The notes below the pieces were generated by a model. The model worked only from the letters and a program-made list of their open reading frames with translations, was not told the origin of the DNA and ran no database searches. A program made the translations under genes and the position numbers. From contig OZ287698.1 of NCBI GenBank assembly GCA_965649825.1, forward strand, positions 372,001 through 436,000: a stretch of 64,000 bases of DNA, written 5' to 3'. Below are positions 9,834 to 21,400 of this stretch, one piece after another. How positions within the stretch are numbered: the stretch's first letter is position 1; every line of letters begins with the position of its first letter. This DNA comes from Penicillus capitatus. Taxonomy: Eukaryota > Chlorophyta.

Positions 9834-11127
9834 ATGTTGCGCCAACTGACGCGCCGATGTTTCATGAACGTCGCGGAGACGGTGGACTGCGTCGTGATTG
9901 GGGCAGGTTTGGTATCTATGTGGAGAAGAACATGGGCAGGAGTGTATGTCACACAGGGGTCGTCGGTTTGGCCATTGCTCGCGCGTTGGCACAGGCAGAG
10001 AGAGAAGTGTTGGTTTTGGAGCAGAGCGCCACGGCGGGGACGGGAGTGTCATCACGCAACAGTGAAGGTGTGAGATGATCATCTCCTAAAATGTGTGACA
10101 TGATGATGTGACGTGTAGTCATCCATGCCGGAATCTATTACAAGAAAGATTCCCTTAAGGCCGCTCTCTGCGTGGAGGGAAAACGCATGCTGTATGCGTA
10201 CTGTCGCGAAAAGAGCATTCCGCACAAGCAATGTGGAAAACTCATTGTCGCCACGCATCCAAGGTCACACTTTGTACATAGGTCACACTTGTGATGTCGA
10301 TCTGTAGTCAGCTCCGTACATTAAGTGAACTCGAAGTGCAAGCGAAGGAGAACGGAGTGGATGACGTGGAGCGACTCGATCGGAGAGACGTGCAGATTCT
10401 GGAGCCACATGTGCAATGCCTGGGTGCCTGTCTGTCGCCATCGACTGGCATCATCGACAGTCATCAACTCATGCATGCTCTTCAGGCCGATGCCGAAGCC
10501 GCGGGTGCTGTCTTCTCGTTCAACAGCCAAGTGGTCGGCGGTGATGTGACATCTCCTGTCAAAGAACTGCAGGTGAAGAGCACAGATGGGGAAGAAACGC
10601 AGATCCATGCCCACAACATCGTCAATGCTGCCGGATTAACAGCGTGGGACGTTGCTGGGTCTTTGAATGGATATGCCGCGCAGTATCTACCCAAGCGGCA
10701 TTTTGCGAGGGGGTGCTATTTCGCCCTAAAAGGCCAAGCGCCGTTTACTCGACTGATTTACCCCATTCCTGAACCGGGAGGCCTGGGCATCCATCTCACA
10801 CTCGATTTGCAAGGGAAGGCGAAATTCGGACCGGATGTTGAGTGGATTGATACTATTGATTTTACAATTGATCCAACAAGGGCTCAGAAATTCTATGCAG
10901 CCATACGAAGCTATTATCCTGTATTGCCAGATGACAGTCTCGTGCCCGATTACGCCGGAATCCGACCAAAGAACGTAGGACCTGGTGAAGCCGCCGCAGA
11001 TTTTCTCATACAAACGCATCAGTCCCATGTGATCTTGGGACTGATTCATTTATTTGGTATCGAATCTCCGGGGCTCACCGCCTCGCTTGCCATCGGAGAA
11101 TATATTGCTGAGATACTGGATGGTTGA
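9834..11127 (+). CDS. L2HGDH: L-2-hydroxyglutarate dehydrogenase
   Basis: FAD enzyme that oxidises L-2-hydroxyglutarate to 2-oxoglutarate in mitochondria, a metabolite-repair step. Exons 9834-9906, 9957-10067, 10119-10263, 10308-11127; 382 aa. The start [10 protein letters not shown] is a mitochondrial-type leader. The FAD dinucleotide fold reads [15 protein letters not shown], followed by [14 protein letters not shown], which is characteristic of the family. Later motifs: [34 protein letters not shown] and the C-terminal [17 protein letters not shown]. The 51-nt second intron carries GATGATGTGACGTGTAG at its 3' end. Somewhat shorter than animal orthologs. Confidence 0.92.
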
Positions 11128-11134
11128 GATGACC

Positions 11135-11855
11135 TTATCGGCTATGGGTCGTGATCTCCTGCAGCCACGTGCCTTGCAAAGGACTGGCATTTCTGTAACG
11201 AAACGTGCCTAGTACATAAGACGGATCGTCAGACAGACGGTTAGGGTGGCGGCGGCGGGTCTCACTCAAAGGAATCTCTTGCATTTCTCGACGAATGCAG
11301 ATCCATTCGGAAAGCAGCGCCATCATTCCGAGTCCGATCGAATTGGCCGCCCACCATTCGACGTTGTGCGGAAATCCTCCATAGAGGAGACAGAAGACAG
11401 AATGCAAGATGTACACTGTCGCTGAGAAATCCAGGCACTTCTTGGATCGTTCCACCTAGACAGGCACGCACACTGCTGTCACATCAACCGATCACACACA
11501 TAGGGCATGCACAATGTGAACGAGGCAGACCGACGTTACGAGTGACGAGAGGAGATGAATGAGAATCGTTAGAGCGCCCGACATGTTTTTGAGCGTCAGC
11601 GTTCGCCAGTCAAAAATGTGGGCCAGCGTGACAGGCCGCACCAACTTGCCTGGACATATCCATCTCATACACAGCCATACAGCAGGGGGAGTATTACTGA
11701 GGGCCAGGTATTCCAGGAAGCCGATAGATAAGTAGAAGAGGCATTGAAGTGTGATAATCTGTGAGAGAATCAAGACGGGATCCCAGACCTAAGAGAAAAC
11801 GAAGGCCTTAGTGGGTCTAAGAGTCAACGTCGCGCACCTGAGCGCCATAAAACAT
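11135..11855 (-). CDS. SYS1: SYS1 Golgi trafficking protein
   Basis: Exons 11855-11838 (six codons only), 11788-11513 and 11455-11135; 204 aa. Multi-spanning Golgi protein that recruits Arl3/ARFRP1 to the trans-Golgi. Visible: VWDPVLILSQIITLQCLFY at the N-terminus, IFDWRTLTL, SLVTSVCLVHIVERSKKCLD and LLYGGFPHNVEWW, with four hydrophobic spans in the usual places. There is an insertion of about 15 residues after ALSNTPPAVW. The tail after SEWICIRREMQEI is polar and extended. The second intron holds TTGATGTGACAGCAG. Confidence 0.9.
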
Positions 11856-12073
11856 CACGCGGTATCGCGACGCACCAACAGACGATAGACACAGATACGG
11901 AGTCTGTCGTTAGATGACTTCGTAGCTCAGCGCGATTATCCGATGGTCGATGAGATGAAGCGACTCGACGCGGGGACGGTCGTCTGTTGAGCATTGAGAA
12001 AAAATGGTGTTCATCGAAATGAACAAACGCCATTGCTGTCACATCAACGTCACGTCAGTTGTGTTGTTGTATG

Positions 12074-13312
12074 CTACTCCGTGGCATAGGGGTCGGTGTC
12101 GACATCGGAGTCCGACAAGAAGTCGTCGTCGTCAGCCAGTTCCATACGATCTGGGGAAAATTCGGTGAGGGGGATGTCGTCTGGAAGATGAACGGGTGAG
12201 AGATCCGGTGCGGCGTGAAGTCCTTTCTCTAATGTTTGCAAAACGGGCGTCTCCAAAGACATGTAGTAAACCACTCTCAGCAACTGTCACATCAAGCACA
12301 ACATCCCGATCCTGTCACATCAGTCGGATGCAAAAGAGTGACCAGTAGACTTGGGATGTCTCCGAGATTGGGCGATGGAAAGGATGTGCAGGAGGTTCGG
12401 GAGGTGACGGCGGTGCTTTCGTCCGATGCCGGTGCGAAGGCACTGGGAACAGAGATCAAATAAAAACATAAGAGTGAGAAGTGTGACCTTTCTCTCCCAC
12501 GTTTAACACCAAGCTCTGCACAGCGAGGCATACCTTTCTCCAGTCTCTTATGACACAGCAGTAGACATCTCACACTCTCTCTGAAACCAAAAGAATAGAA
12601 AGCATGGCGCTCTTTCTGCACATAACCCGCTTTGCACGCAACTCCGTCCGGACAGGAGGTATTACTGTCCATGGCAGTGCAGGAGGGCGACGTATCCAAG
12701 CATCCAATGGCTCTTGTCCGCCAAAAATCACCTTCGCCGAGTGCTTCATCATCAAACTGCAGAACTGAGCAATTCGCACCTCGTTCTGATTGATCGCCAT
12801 GCGGCGGCACGTCTTGCAGTCTCGGACGATCCACGGATGCGAAGCATAGGTCCGATACCTAACGACACAGTCATACACGTATCTATCCTCGCTTCCGTAT
12901 GCACGATACCGTTTGTTCTGTCCCGGTTCGATGATGCTGTAAGCGATCTACGTTCACACCTATCTCACTCTTTTATTGATGTGCGAGGTCGCGCACTTCG
13001 TGGCCGCTGAAATCTAGCCAGATCGCACGGGCCCGGTCATCGGAGGCGTTGTGGAAGTTGATGACCGTCACCTGTTCGCTCTTGACCGATCGAAGTCGCA
13101 CCTGAGAAGGCGGTTAGCGAAAAAGGCGGCGGCGCCGCCGGGACAGGCGCTACGTCGACGATCTCTTTGACACGGTTGCCAGAATGGGAGGTCACCGTCG
13201 CGAAAGCGAGTTCCGTGATGTCGCTTGGGCGATAACGAAAGAGACATCTTTGTTCGAGCGTTTCTAAATTGTGACCATAGTGTTCTTCCCAATCGTCCAA
13301 TCCCGCAGCCAT
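12074..13312 (-). CDS. VHL beta-domain protein, paralog 2
   Basis: Seven exons: 13312-13154, 13101-12997, 12947-12910, 12858-12780, 12731-12666, 12615-12343, 12283-12074; 309 aa. VHL beta domain: VTVINFHNASDDRARAIW, FSGHEIAYSIIEPGQNKR, TYASHPWIVRDCKTCRR, INQNEVIFGG. It aligns without gaps to human VHL from W88 to W117; W88, Y98, H115 and W117 are kept, S111 is Thr, H110 is Arg. Next come IRRPPALPWT, CLLLCHKRLEK and LGDIPSLLLLRVVYYMSLE, matching paralog 1. The C-terminus is strongly acidic (DDDDFLSDSDVDTD). Internal exons of 105, 38, 79 and 66 nt are identical in size to paralog 1, so the genes arose by DNA-level duplication. E3-adaptor function is inferred. The long sixth exon may contain one more in-frame intron. 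Confidence 0.75.
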
Positions 13313-13412
13313 TTCGAAAAAGAAAACCGTCGACAACGCACAGAAACTCGACCAACGTCACATACAGCGCACGCACAACATGCTCACGTCACATCGTAGA
13401 TGATGGGATGGC

Positions 13413-14670
13413 TCAGCGATAACGATCGGACTCGTACATTGGCGGCGTTCTGGAGCCGAGATCTCGACAGTCGCCTTCTTCAGGCAGAACGCGAACGAAT
13501 TTGGGAGAAGAATGGTAACCGTTGCGGCAGACAAAGCGACGTTTAATCGGGTGATCCATGAGATTGGCGGCGTCACAGGGGTGGTGATCTTCGGGAAAGG
13601 GATGTGACGGCTCGATAAAACAGCGCACTTGACGGACGTGTCGCTGCAGATCAGTGAGAAGTGGATAGGTCGATTGCCGCAACAGCTGTTGAGCATCTCG
13701 TAGTTCGCCGATTTGTGAAGCGAGTCGGATCTGTTGCTTCGAAATCGATCGTAGATCGTCGCAGAGATTCGACAGCTGCAAAGGACATACTGGATCACGC
13801 CCCTCATCTTTCATCAGATTCGCGCTCCTCTCACTCTCTGGATGACGGCGGCTTTCTGGGGCTGCTTGATCTGTGCAGTGATGTGACGTCTGGACGATGG
13901 TGTTCTGTACATCCGAGAGGGTACGTTGCTGCTCAGAGAGACGCGCTTCCATGATATTGAGTCGATGCTGCAGGTCGTCAGGAGCATCCAGTACGGTATG
14001 TGTGCGTTGTCCGATCTCGGTGATCTTTCTGGCAACGGATTCGCCCCACTGCAAGGAAGAAAGGGTAGGTGATGCGACGGTTATGAGTGAGTTTGCGTCG
14101 CCAGACTCGGCAACGGAGTCGCCCAGTTGTAAGGGGGAGAGGGCAGGTGATGTGACTGTTAAGAGTGAGCAGACGTCACCAGTCTTGGCAACGGATGTGA
14201 CGTCCAATGGCAGAATCGACTCTTCCTTCGCTTCTTGGACAGCGCTTTCCTTGTTCTCCGTTCCTTTCTCCACCGAACGGATGTCTTCCATTTTTGCTCC
14301 TAGTCGATCACTCAACCGTGACACTTTTCAAAAGCTGACGTGTCACACTCGTGTGAGATAATGTACTACGAAGGGAGGCAATTTCGCGTATGTACTCGCC
14401 GACCCGTTCGTCGATTTGCGACGGCGCGAGTTCTTTCTCCTTCACAGCAATACCAAGAGTCCTGGCACGCGTCGCAAGCACTTCACAGCTCTCGCAGCAC
14501 GCCACAAGTTGCGCAACGCAGTCGTTCGCGACTTCTGTATATTGCTGTAATCGACGGCAAAGATCGTGATGTGTATCATCATCACAAACCGCCCTCTCCG
14601 CTTTGCCCATCTCTCTCCATCGCTCTTCCTCACTGCACTCCTCAACAACGGCGATCGCGAAACCAAACAA
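13413..14670 (-). CDS. Coiled-coil protein, unknown function
   Basis: Two long frames (14670 to about 14380, and about 14310 to 13413) join through an intron near 14309-14379. The N-terminal part is helical (LCRRLQQYTEVANDCVAQL, ASLRAKMEDIRSVEKG); then comes a 26-residue tandem repeat (SVAKTGDVCSLLTVTSPALS / SVAESGDANSLITVASPTLS) at about 14028-14190, and further heptad-like segments (LQHRLNIMEARLSEQQRTLS, SKQQIRLASQIGELRDAQQL). The C-terminus is His/Pro-rich. No domain is recognised; a cytoskeletal or nucleoporin-type coiled coil is possible but not supported. Confidence 0.55.
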
Positions 14671-14777
14671 ACACAGGTGGCGTTACTACTCACTCAATAT
14701 GAACCGAGGAAAATCGCTCAGCCGTCAAGTCAATGTTTTGATCATGCTTGTCTTTTTCTCTGCAAGTGTATGTGCGC

Positions 14778-17700
14778 TTAAGTACAGTCGTGTGACGTAT
14801 GCAACCGTTTTTTAGATGCGCCTAGCTGAAGCCACTGTCGCATGAGTTTGACAATGGAGATCGTGGCTTCCTTCGTCGCAGGCGGCGTTCTTGGATTCTC
14901 CGCCATCACGAAGTGTTCGAAACTGGACGGTTCCGTCTGTGCGCGTGCGGCCGGCTGAAGCGATATCGCGCGATCGCCCAATAGCGCCGACGACGGTAGA
15001 CTGCCATACCGATTCCGTTGGCTAAGCAGCGCGGGCGCATCCAAAGTCTCCTGCATTCCGAAAGCGAACATTGAAGGAGCGGAGGCGATAATTGTCATAA
15101 CGAGGGAGGGACGTATAGACACATCCAAGAAAAAAGTCTTCACCATCTCCTGTTCACAGACCACCCCCATGCGTTCTCTCCTGTCGTAGCTTGTTCATCG
15201 CAATTGCACGTAGTAGCTGTTGCTGTCTTCCACTCTACCAGGCAGAGAGCGTTGTCTGGTGTGAAAAGGAACGGATGGCACACGACCTGAGTGAGCGCCG
15301 GAATCCGGCCCTCATCCAACGGAAGGCACTCTTTGCCGAAAGGACAAAGGATAGACGCCGTGTGCCGTCGACACTCTGGTTCCGAATCCACCTCTGACGG
15401 TACCGCAGCAGGCCGACGGCGAGAAAAACGGTCAGAAAGAACACGGCGAATCCAAATGCCCAACTGTCGGCAGGAGCATTTGGCTCTCCCGACGACGATT
15501 CTGCCACCTGAGGCGCACGCATCGCCGCGAGATCAAAGGACGTGCCTCTCAGGCTAACCGTTGCGAATTCGTCGACGCCTGTGATGTGAAGCGCCGCTTC
15601 CTCATTCGCTCTTCGACATGTGTCTCCATGCACAATGCGCTTTGCGTCTTCGGCGACGACGTAACGACCGCTCTCGATGAGCTAGTCGACCAATCATCTC
15701 TCGTTTCGGCGCAAGGTATGTGCGTTCGCTCACTTCGCATTTCGGAATTCTTTGACGGATGTCGCTGCAAGCCTTGTTCTCTCCAGTGCCAACTTGGCGA
15801 AAGCCGTAGTCACACATCTTATCATCTTCTGTGCAGCGACATGGTTGCTCAGGAAAGCGTCTGCGTTGATAATCTCCTCCATTAAGACAACGGGCATCTC
15901 TTCGTCTTTTCTCGATGCGTACAGAAGCGCCGAGCAGACATGGCGATTTCTTGTTGTCCAGCACCATCCACACTTGATAGTCTTCTGCCTTGCAGTTGTC
16001 CAGCTGAACGACCTCCCGAACGTCCAATGTGTAGACAATGCCAGACGGATAGGTCGTCTTCTTCTCCGCCGAGCATTGCGGATGTTGAGTCCGATCGCAG
16101 GCGAGGCCGTGAATGACAAAACGTGATCGCTGGCCATCCGGTTCGATCCTGAACGACACCGTAGAGCGTTTGCCAAGAGAAGAGACGTCTTTTCATTTCT
16201 CTACCGGATTTTCTGAACGAGCATGGCTGCTTCAATGGTTATCGTATGCCAGCAGCGGCCTTCATCGACCGAGATCTTCACTGCATCCGTCGGACCTGCG
16301 AGACGGTGACGTGCCATGACTAAGATACCACCAAAGTCGCCGTATTCAAAAGTGTGCAACCCGACGGCCACGTCGCGCCACGTGACGCCGCCGTCGATCG
16401 AGAGCCATGTACAGACATCGCCATCCACAAGCCCATGCAATCCAACCATGCCGACACCCATTAACACGCCTGGAGCGCTGTCGTGTGAATAGACGACGGT
16501 TGCGGACGGCGATCCATCGCGACCCCAAACGGCTGATCCGTGGAGATTGAGATAGCAATGATCACCCGGAACGCAACGATTGCATTCCGAATGCGTAAAG
16601 CGATCCGGTGCCGAGATCCGTTCCCACGTTACCCCGCCGTTGTACGTGACCTTCGTGATAAACGTCCCGCTGTCCGACACCTGACGGACGTGGCGCGATT
16701 CGAGTTCTTGATTGGCAACGTAAGCTCCGGGGAGTCCCCGAATGAGCTCGAAGTCAACGACGCGTGTTACGGAGTCGTAACGAAGCCTCGGCAGCGTCTC
16801 GGTATAGATCGCTGCATGTGACGCCGAGGCATAGACAATGCTCGATCTCTTGATGGCTTCGAATCCCGCCAACGCAGTGCGTTGCGTATGAAACACAATA
16901 ACAAAGGCGCCATCTCCATCATGCGTCACCACCGTAGAATAGCCAGATTGCTAAGGAACCTGCCGCTGGCGACGGTTAGGAAGATGGGCCAAACCTGCAG
17001 AGCGACTGGGACGCACGCTTCGTGGAATGTCTGGCCGGCGTCGGTACTGACGTGAAGTGTGACGCCTTTCAGCCAGTCCATCGATTCGGAGACAGATCTC
17101 TCTTTGCCGTAGATGTCGACAGGACAGGCGTTTGAGATGCCAAGGAGAACGACGCCGGAGGTGATTTCGAACTGAACGCCGCAAGGAACGGTCTTCGTTT
17201 CGGGCGTCTGGAAAAAATCTTCCGATGCGACAAAGTGCACGTCCTTGTCCCAACCGACATACAAGCCTTTCATCTGATCTGCCTCTTTGTAAACGGTGGC
17301 CAGAACTAACATCTCCGACGGCAAACCATTCTAAAACACATGTCTATGTATCCGCTTTGAATCGCACGGCCTGATCGACTTTGCTTTTCGCGTTCCATCC
17401 CCAGTCAAAATCGACAAAGGCAACGATACCGTCCGCTGCCGCCGTTAGATTTCGCCACAGCTGATCACCCCAGAGATCCTGACACGCATGCGTTGCGAGA
17501 CAGCGGAGAGGGACGACTGCAGGCGACTGTGGTGAGGAAGAGATCTTTGGAGCAGTCAGGGGTGAAGACGAATTGCCTGTCGTCGCATGCGTCGCGTTCG
17601 ACAAGGGCCAATGCCCATGCTTCACGCTTCGGGTGCATTTTGATCAGGTGATCGCTCCCCGTCGTTCTTCCCGGCGTCTCCACAGCTCGTACGGACGCGC

Positions 17701-18337
17701 CGCCATCTGTCGAAATCCAATGATAGTTGCCCGCGCCTTGGAAGAAGAGGCGTTCGCTGTCGTGTGCGCTAGCAAAGATCCGCACGACGCCGTAAATCGC
17801 TTGATCGTCTACACGTCTTTTCGGAAGTGCCTCTGCAAAAGAAAACCCAGGCTGGCGAGAGGTTTATGTGAGATCTGAGAATTACGGTTAAAAAAGAGTG
17901 ACATATCTTCGAACGTCGCGCCTTTGTCTGTCGAGCGCCAGACGCGTCCACCGTCGATATCGAGTGGACCGAGCGTCAAGAGAAACACGTGCTGCGCAAC
18001 AGACACCGCTATCGTGTGTACATGTCACAGAGGAGAACAACCGAATCGTCTTGCCTTGACCAGACAACGTCCAGAATCTCAGACTCCACCCGCGCGCTCT
18101 GAACAAAATACAGGACGAAGACAAAGATGGCATGCGAGGGCCCACTGTTGAAAGGGGCCTTCCGTCGTTGAGTGTGGCATTGCACGGCACCGCATCTCTT
18201 AGTCGTCGACGCCAGAGATGCTTTGTCGGCGTAAGGTCGTCGAGATCTGACGGATCGTTCGACGAATCGAGAGAACAGACAACGGCACTCGACAGAATCA
18301 GTCCAGAAAAGAGTAGACGGCACAGTCGCCACGGCAT
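14778..18337 (-). CDS. VPS10/sortilin-family sorting receptor
   Basis: Type I membrane receptor that carries cargo from trans-Golgi to endosomes. Many short exons. Order: signal peptide at 18337 (MPWRLCRLLFSGLILSSAVV); a ten-blade VPS10 propeller shown by repeated Asp-box motifs (WRSTDKGATF, WISTDGGASV, HVSTDAGQTF, TYNGGVTWERI, SIDGGVTWRDV, SVDEGRCWHTI) between about 17990 and 16210; a Cys-rich 10CC region at about 16150-15700; one transmembrane segment (WAFGFAVFFLTVFLAVGLL) near 15460-15520; and a cytosolic tail with a YGSL tyrosine sorting motif and two Ala-Leu-Leu stretches, ending at 14778. Exact exon borders were not all resolved. The mammal-type propeptide is not recognisable. Confidence 0.85.
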
Positions 18338-18497
18338 CCGACGTGCTAAAGGGAGAATACGTAGGCGCGGGTTTGATAAAGAAAGTCAGTCCGTTCGTCG
18401 TCCGTCATCATCATAAATCGCATCATACGCATTCAAGCGACACAATCCATCGACGCACGATTGCGTAAGCGTTGGTTTCGGGCTTGGTTAAGTGGAA

Positions 18498-21400
18498 ATG
18501 CCTGAAAAGGGACGATTACGCGCCGCGTTTACTGCTTTTAAAGAAAAAGACTATGCGACAGCGGAACGCGAAGCGCAGGCGCATCTCGGGAACGACCCGC
18601 AGTCTTATGACGCTTATCTGTATGCTCCACACTGTAAATGCACCGCCTCAGCGAGGTACCGCTTTGTAGACTGCTGGGAAAATGCGCCTACCACCTCGAG
18701 AACACTGCAAAGGTGCTTTCCGCTTTTCTGCCACTGTCCGTGTCAAATTTGCTCTGTTCCAAGGCGGAGCAGTATTACCGCAAAGCGACGACGCTCAAAC
18801 CGATCGAACTTCCCGGATGGCAGGGACTGGCGGAAATTTACGAAAACGCCACGACAGAAACAGAGAAGGCAGTGGCACCTCTAAAGCAAATCGTCAGTAT
18901 CCCTCTCGCCTGACGACGGGGGTCTATTAATGGTATGTCTGCCCAGATCGGTCTTCTGGAGGCTACAAGCGACACGCATGCCTCGCAAGGCGACTTGCGT
19001 TTGCTTCAGTACCAGTCACGTCTTGCCGATGTCCTCCGTCGACTGGAACGTGTGGCCGAAGCAGAGGAGGTGATCAAAGACGCGCTATCGCATCTGGATG
19101 CCAAACATCCACAGAGATTGAAGTTCTTGTGTCTCTTGGCGGATCTGCAGTTAATCAACTACGAGACGGCCATCCAGAAACGGCTCGCTGCGGCACGCGA
19201 ATCCCTCTCTTGCTCGATCGAGAACATAGAAGAGTGTCAAGACGATGCCCTGTTGAACAGAGTGACAGCAGAGTACGCGGAAGAGGCGTTGGAAGCGGAT
19301 CATGAAGTGGGAGGAACCTTGGGGGAAATCGTCCTTGCATCGCCACCCTGTGGATCCTACAGGAAATACCACGACTTCTATCTCCAGATCTTTTGCAAGG
19401 CGATGTATACGACGCCCGCCAGCAGCACGGATCGATACAATCTGCGTCTCCAGACGCTCGAACGGTGCTACAAAACGATTCATAGACACGACGGAGAGGC
19501 CCAAGGTATGGCCACGCCTATCGGTCGTGCTATGTTTCACTGAAACGGAGTTAGGTCTGTGTACGACACCTTTTCCATACACGACAGCGCTGCGTTTGCT
19601 TGAGATCAATGAAGAGATTGCCAGCAGCAGCCAGCGTCCCGCTCTGACGCCTGTAAGTCAGTATCGATCGTGTGCTGTTTGTCTTGATGGGCCTGTCTGT
19701 CCTGACAGTTGCTGAATCAAGGAACGAAATCTGCAAAAGAACGTATGGTACCCAATATGTTTAAGAAGAGTGAATCTTCCCCGACGCTCAACGAAATGCA
19801 TGCCTCTCCGCACTCGACGGGAAGCTACGGGACGCCCAAGAAGATGTCGTCGTTTGCTGGCAAGTCTATCAAGATCAAGCTCACAGGTGGACTGGGAGGA
19901 TTCGAGGGAAAGGGTCCAAGAGAGTCGACGGTTAGCCGCCGTCCCTCACTGGAAAGAAGACGATCGATGGATGGCCGTCATTCATCTTTCCGTTTAGGAT
20001 TCCATACACCAACCTCCGTGCTGAACAGTCCGATGATGGGACGTGCGTTTGAGGATGCCCCTGTCGATATGCCATCGGCCTTGGAAGCATCAGAGTCCGC
20101 CCTGCCCAAGTTCATGAGATCCAATTCGCTCAGCTGTGTCCGTTATCTGCATCGATTGGATTCTGGATTCTTAGAAAAGCCGGCGCAGATCATCGGCGGC
20201 AATTCTCCATTGGTGACGGAGGTGTCTGAAACTGTCGGGCGAAAACTGTCCAGGATTCTTCCGTGGCATCCAGAGAGCAGAATCCAAATGGTCCTGGCCA
20301 TCAGAAGAAAGGAGAAATTTCCACGAAGCATCGAAACAGATCGTATTGATGTACGGCACGCAAGTCACATCACAGTCATGGCAACCCTGTATGCGTGTGC
20401 AGGAGACGCCTGTGACAGATCTCGATGAGATGCCTACGACGGTCGTGTCGCATGTGCATCGAGCCAAGAAGCATATTCAGATACTGGAGTGTGGGATTGC
20501 GTCAGGCAGCCGCACATTTGTGGCTCGCATCGCGTTGGTCGATCTATTGTTACAGGAGAAACAGTACGAGCATGCACTGGACTCCTGCCGCACTGCTATT
20601 CAATGTATTGAGGCACATGCCAAAGAGGGAGGTTATCCACGCACACAGGCGCGCCTGACATTCAAGCTTCAAGAAGCGGCAGCTCTGCTGAGACTGAACA
20701 GATTGGAAGAGGCACACGATCGATACAAGACACTGGCAGACAGCGTCTCTGAAGGCGTCACCTCGTTTGGTGATCTGGCAGGCTGTCAACACGTCTCTGT
20801 ACGTCAGGCTGCCTTGAAAGGCCTTGTCAACGTTGCGCTTGCTCAAGGCAACAGGCAACTGGATTCCGTCCTCTTCGCTTGCTCTTATCGTGTGTCATAG
20901 GTATGGGGCACTAAGGTTGTATGAACAGATGATGGGTGCCGGGGTGATGGGAAAGAGTCCGATTGAACACTGGGTTGCTGCAGAGTATGGAACGATGCTC
21001 TACGAAGATGGTGATACGGTTCGTGCTAAACAGTATCTCGAAAAAGCACTCGAGGTTTTATCAAAGCTCCCCGTCGGTGCATCGCCGGCATCGACGGAGG
21101 CGGCATACCATCTCACACTGGGGAAGATCTATTGGGCTTTGGATGGAAAATGGAGAAAGGAACCAGCATTTGCCTACGGGCAGTTGTCAGAGGCCGCCTC
21201 TGTCGAAGGACCGCATCAGGCAGAAGCGTATGCACTGTTGGGAAAGTACGCGGCTGAAGTTGAAGAAGACAAAGAAAAGGCCAAGCTGTACTGCGAGAAA
21301 TCTCTTGAACTGAATCCGCACCAGGTAAAGAGCAGCACAGACAATACTTCGAAGCAGTTCGTCGCCTTCTAGGTTCTTTGACCGTGATTCGGTTCTTTTG

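Noticed and set aside
10545-10570. GTGATGTGAC inside the L2HGDH last exon as an intron
   Set aside because: The implied intron would be about 24 nt, and the frame reads through with plausible family sequence.
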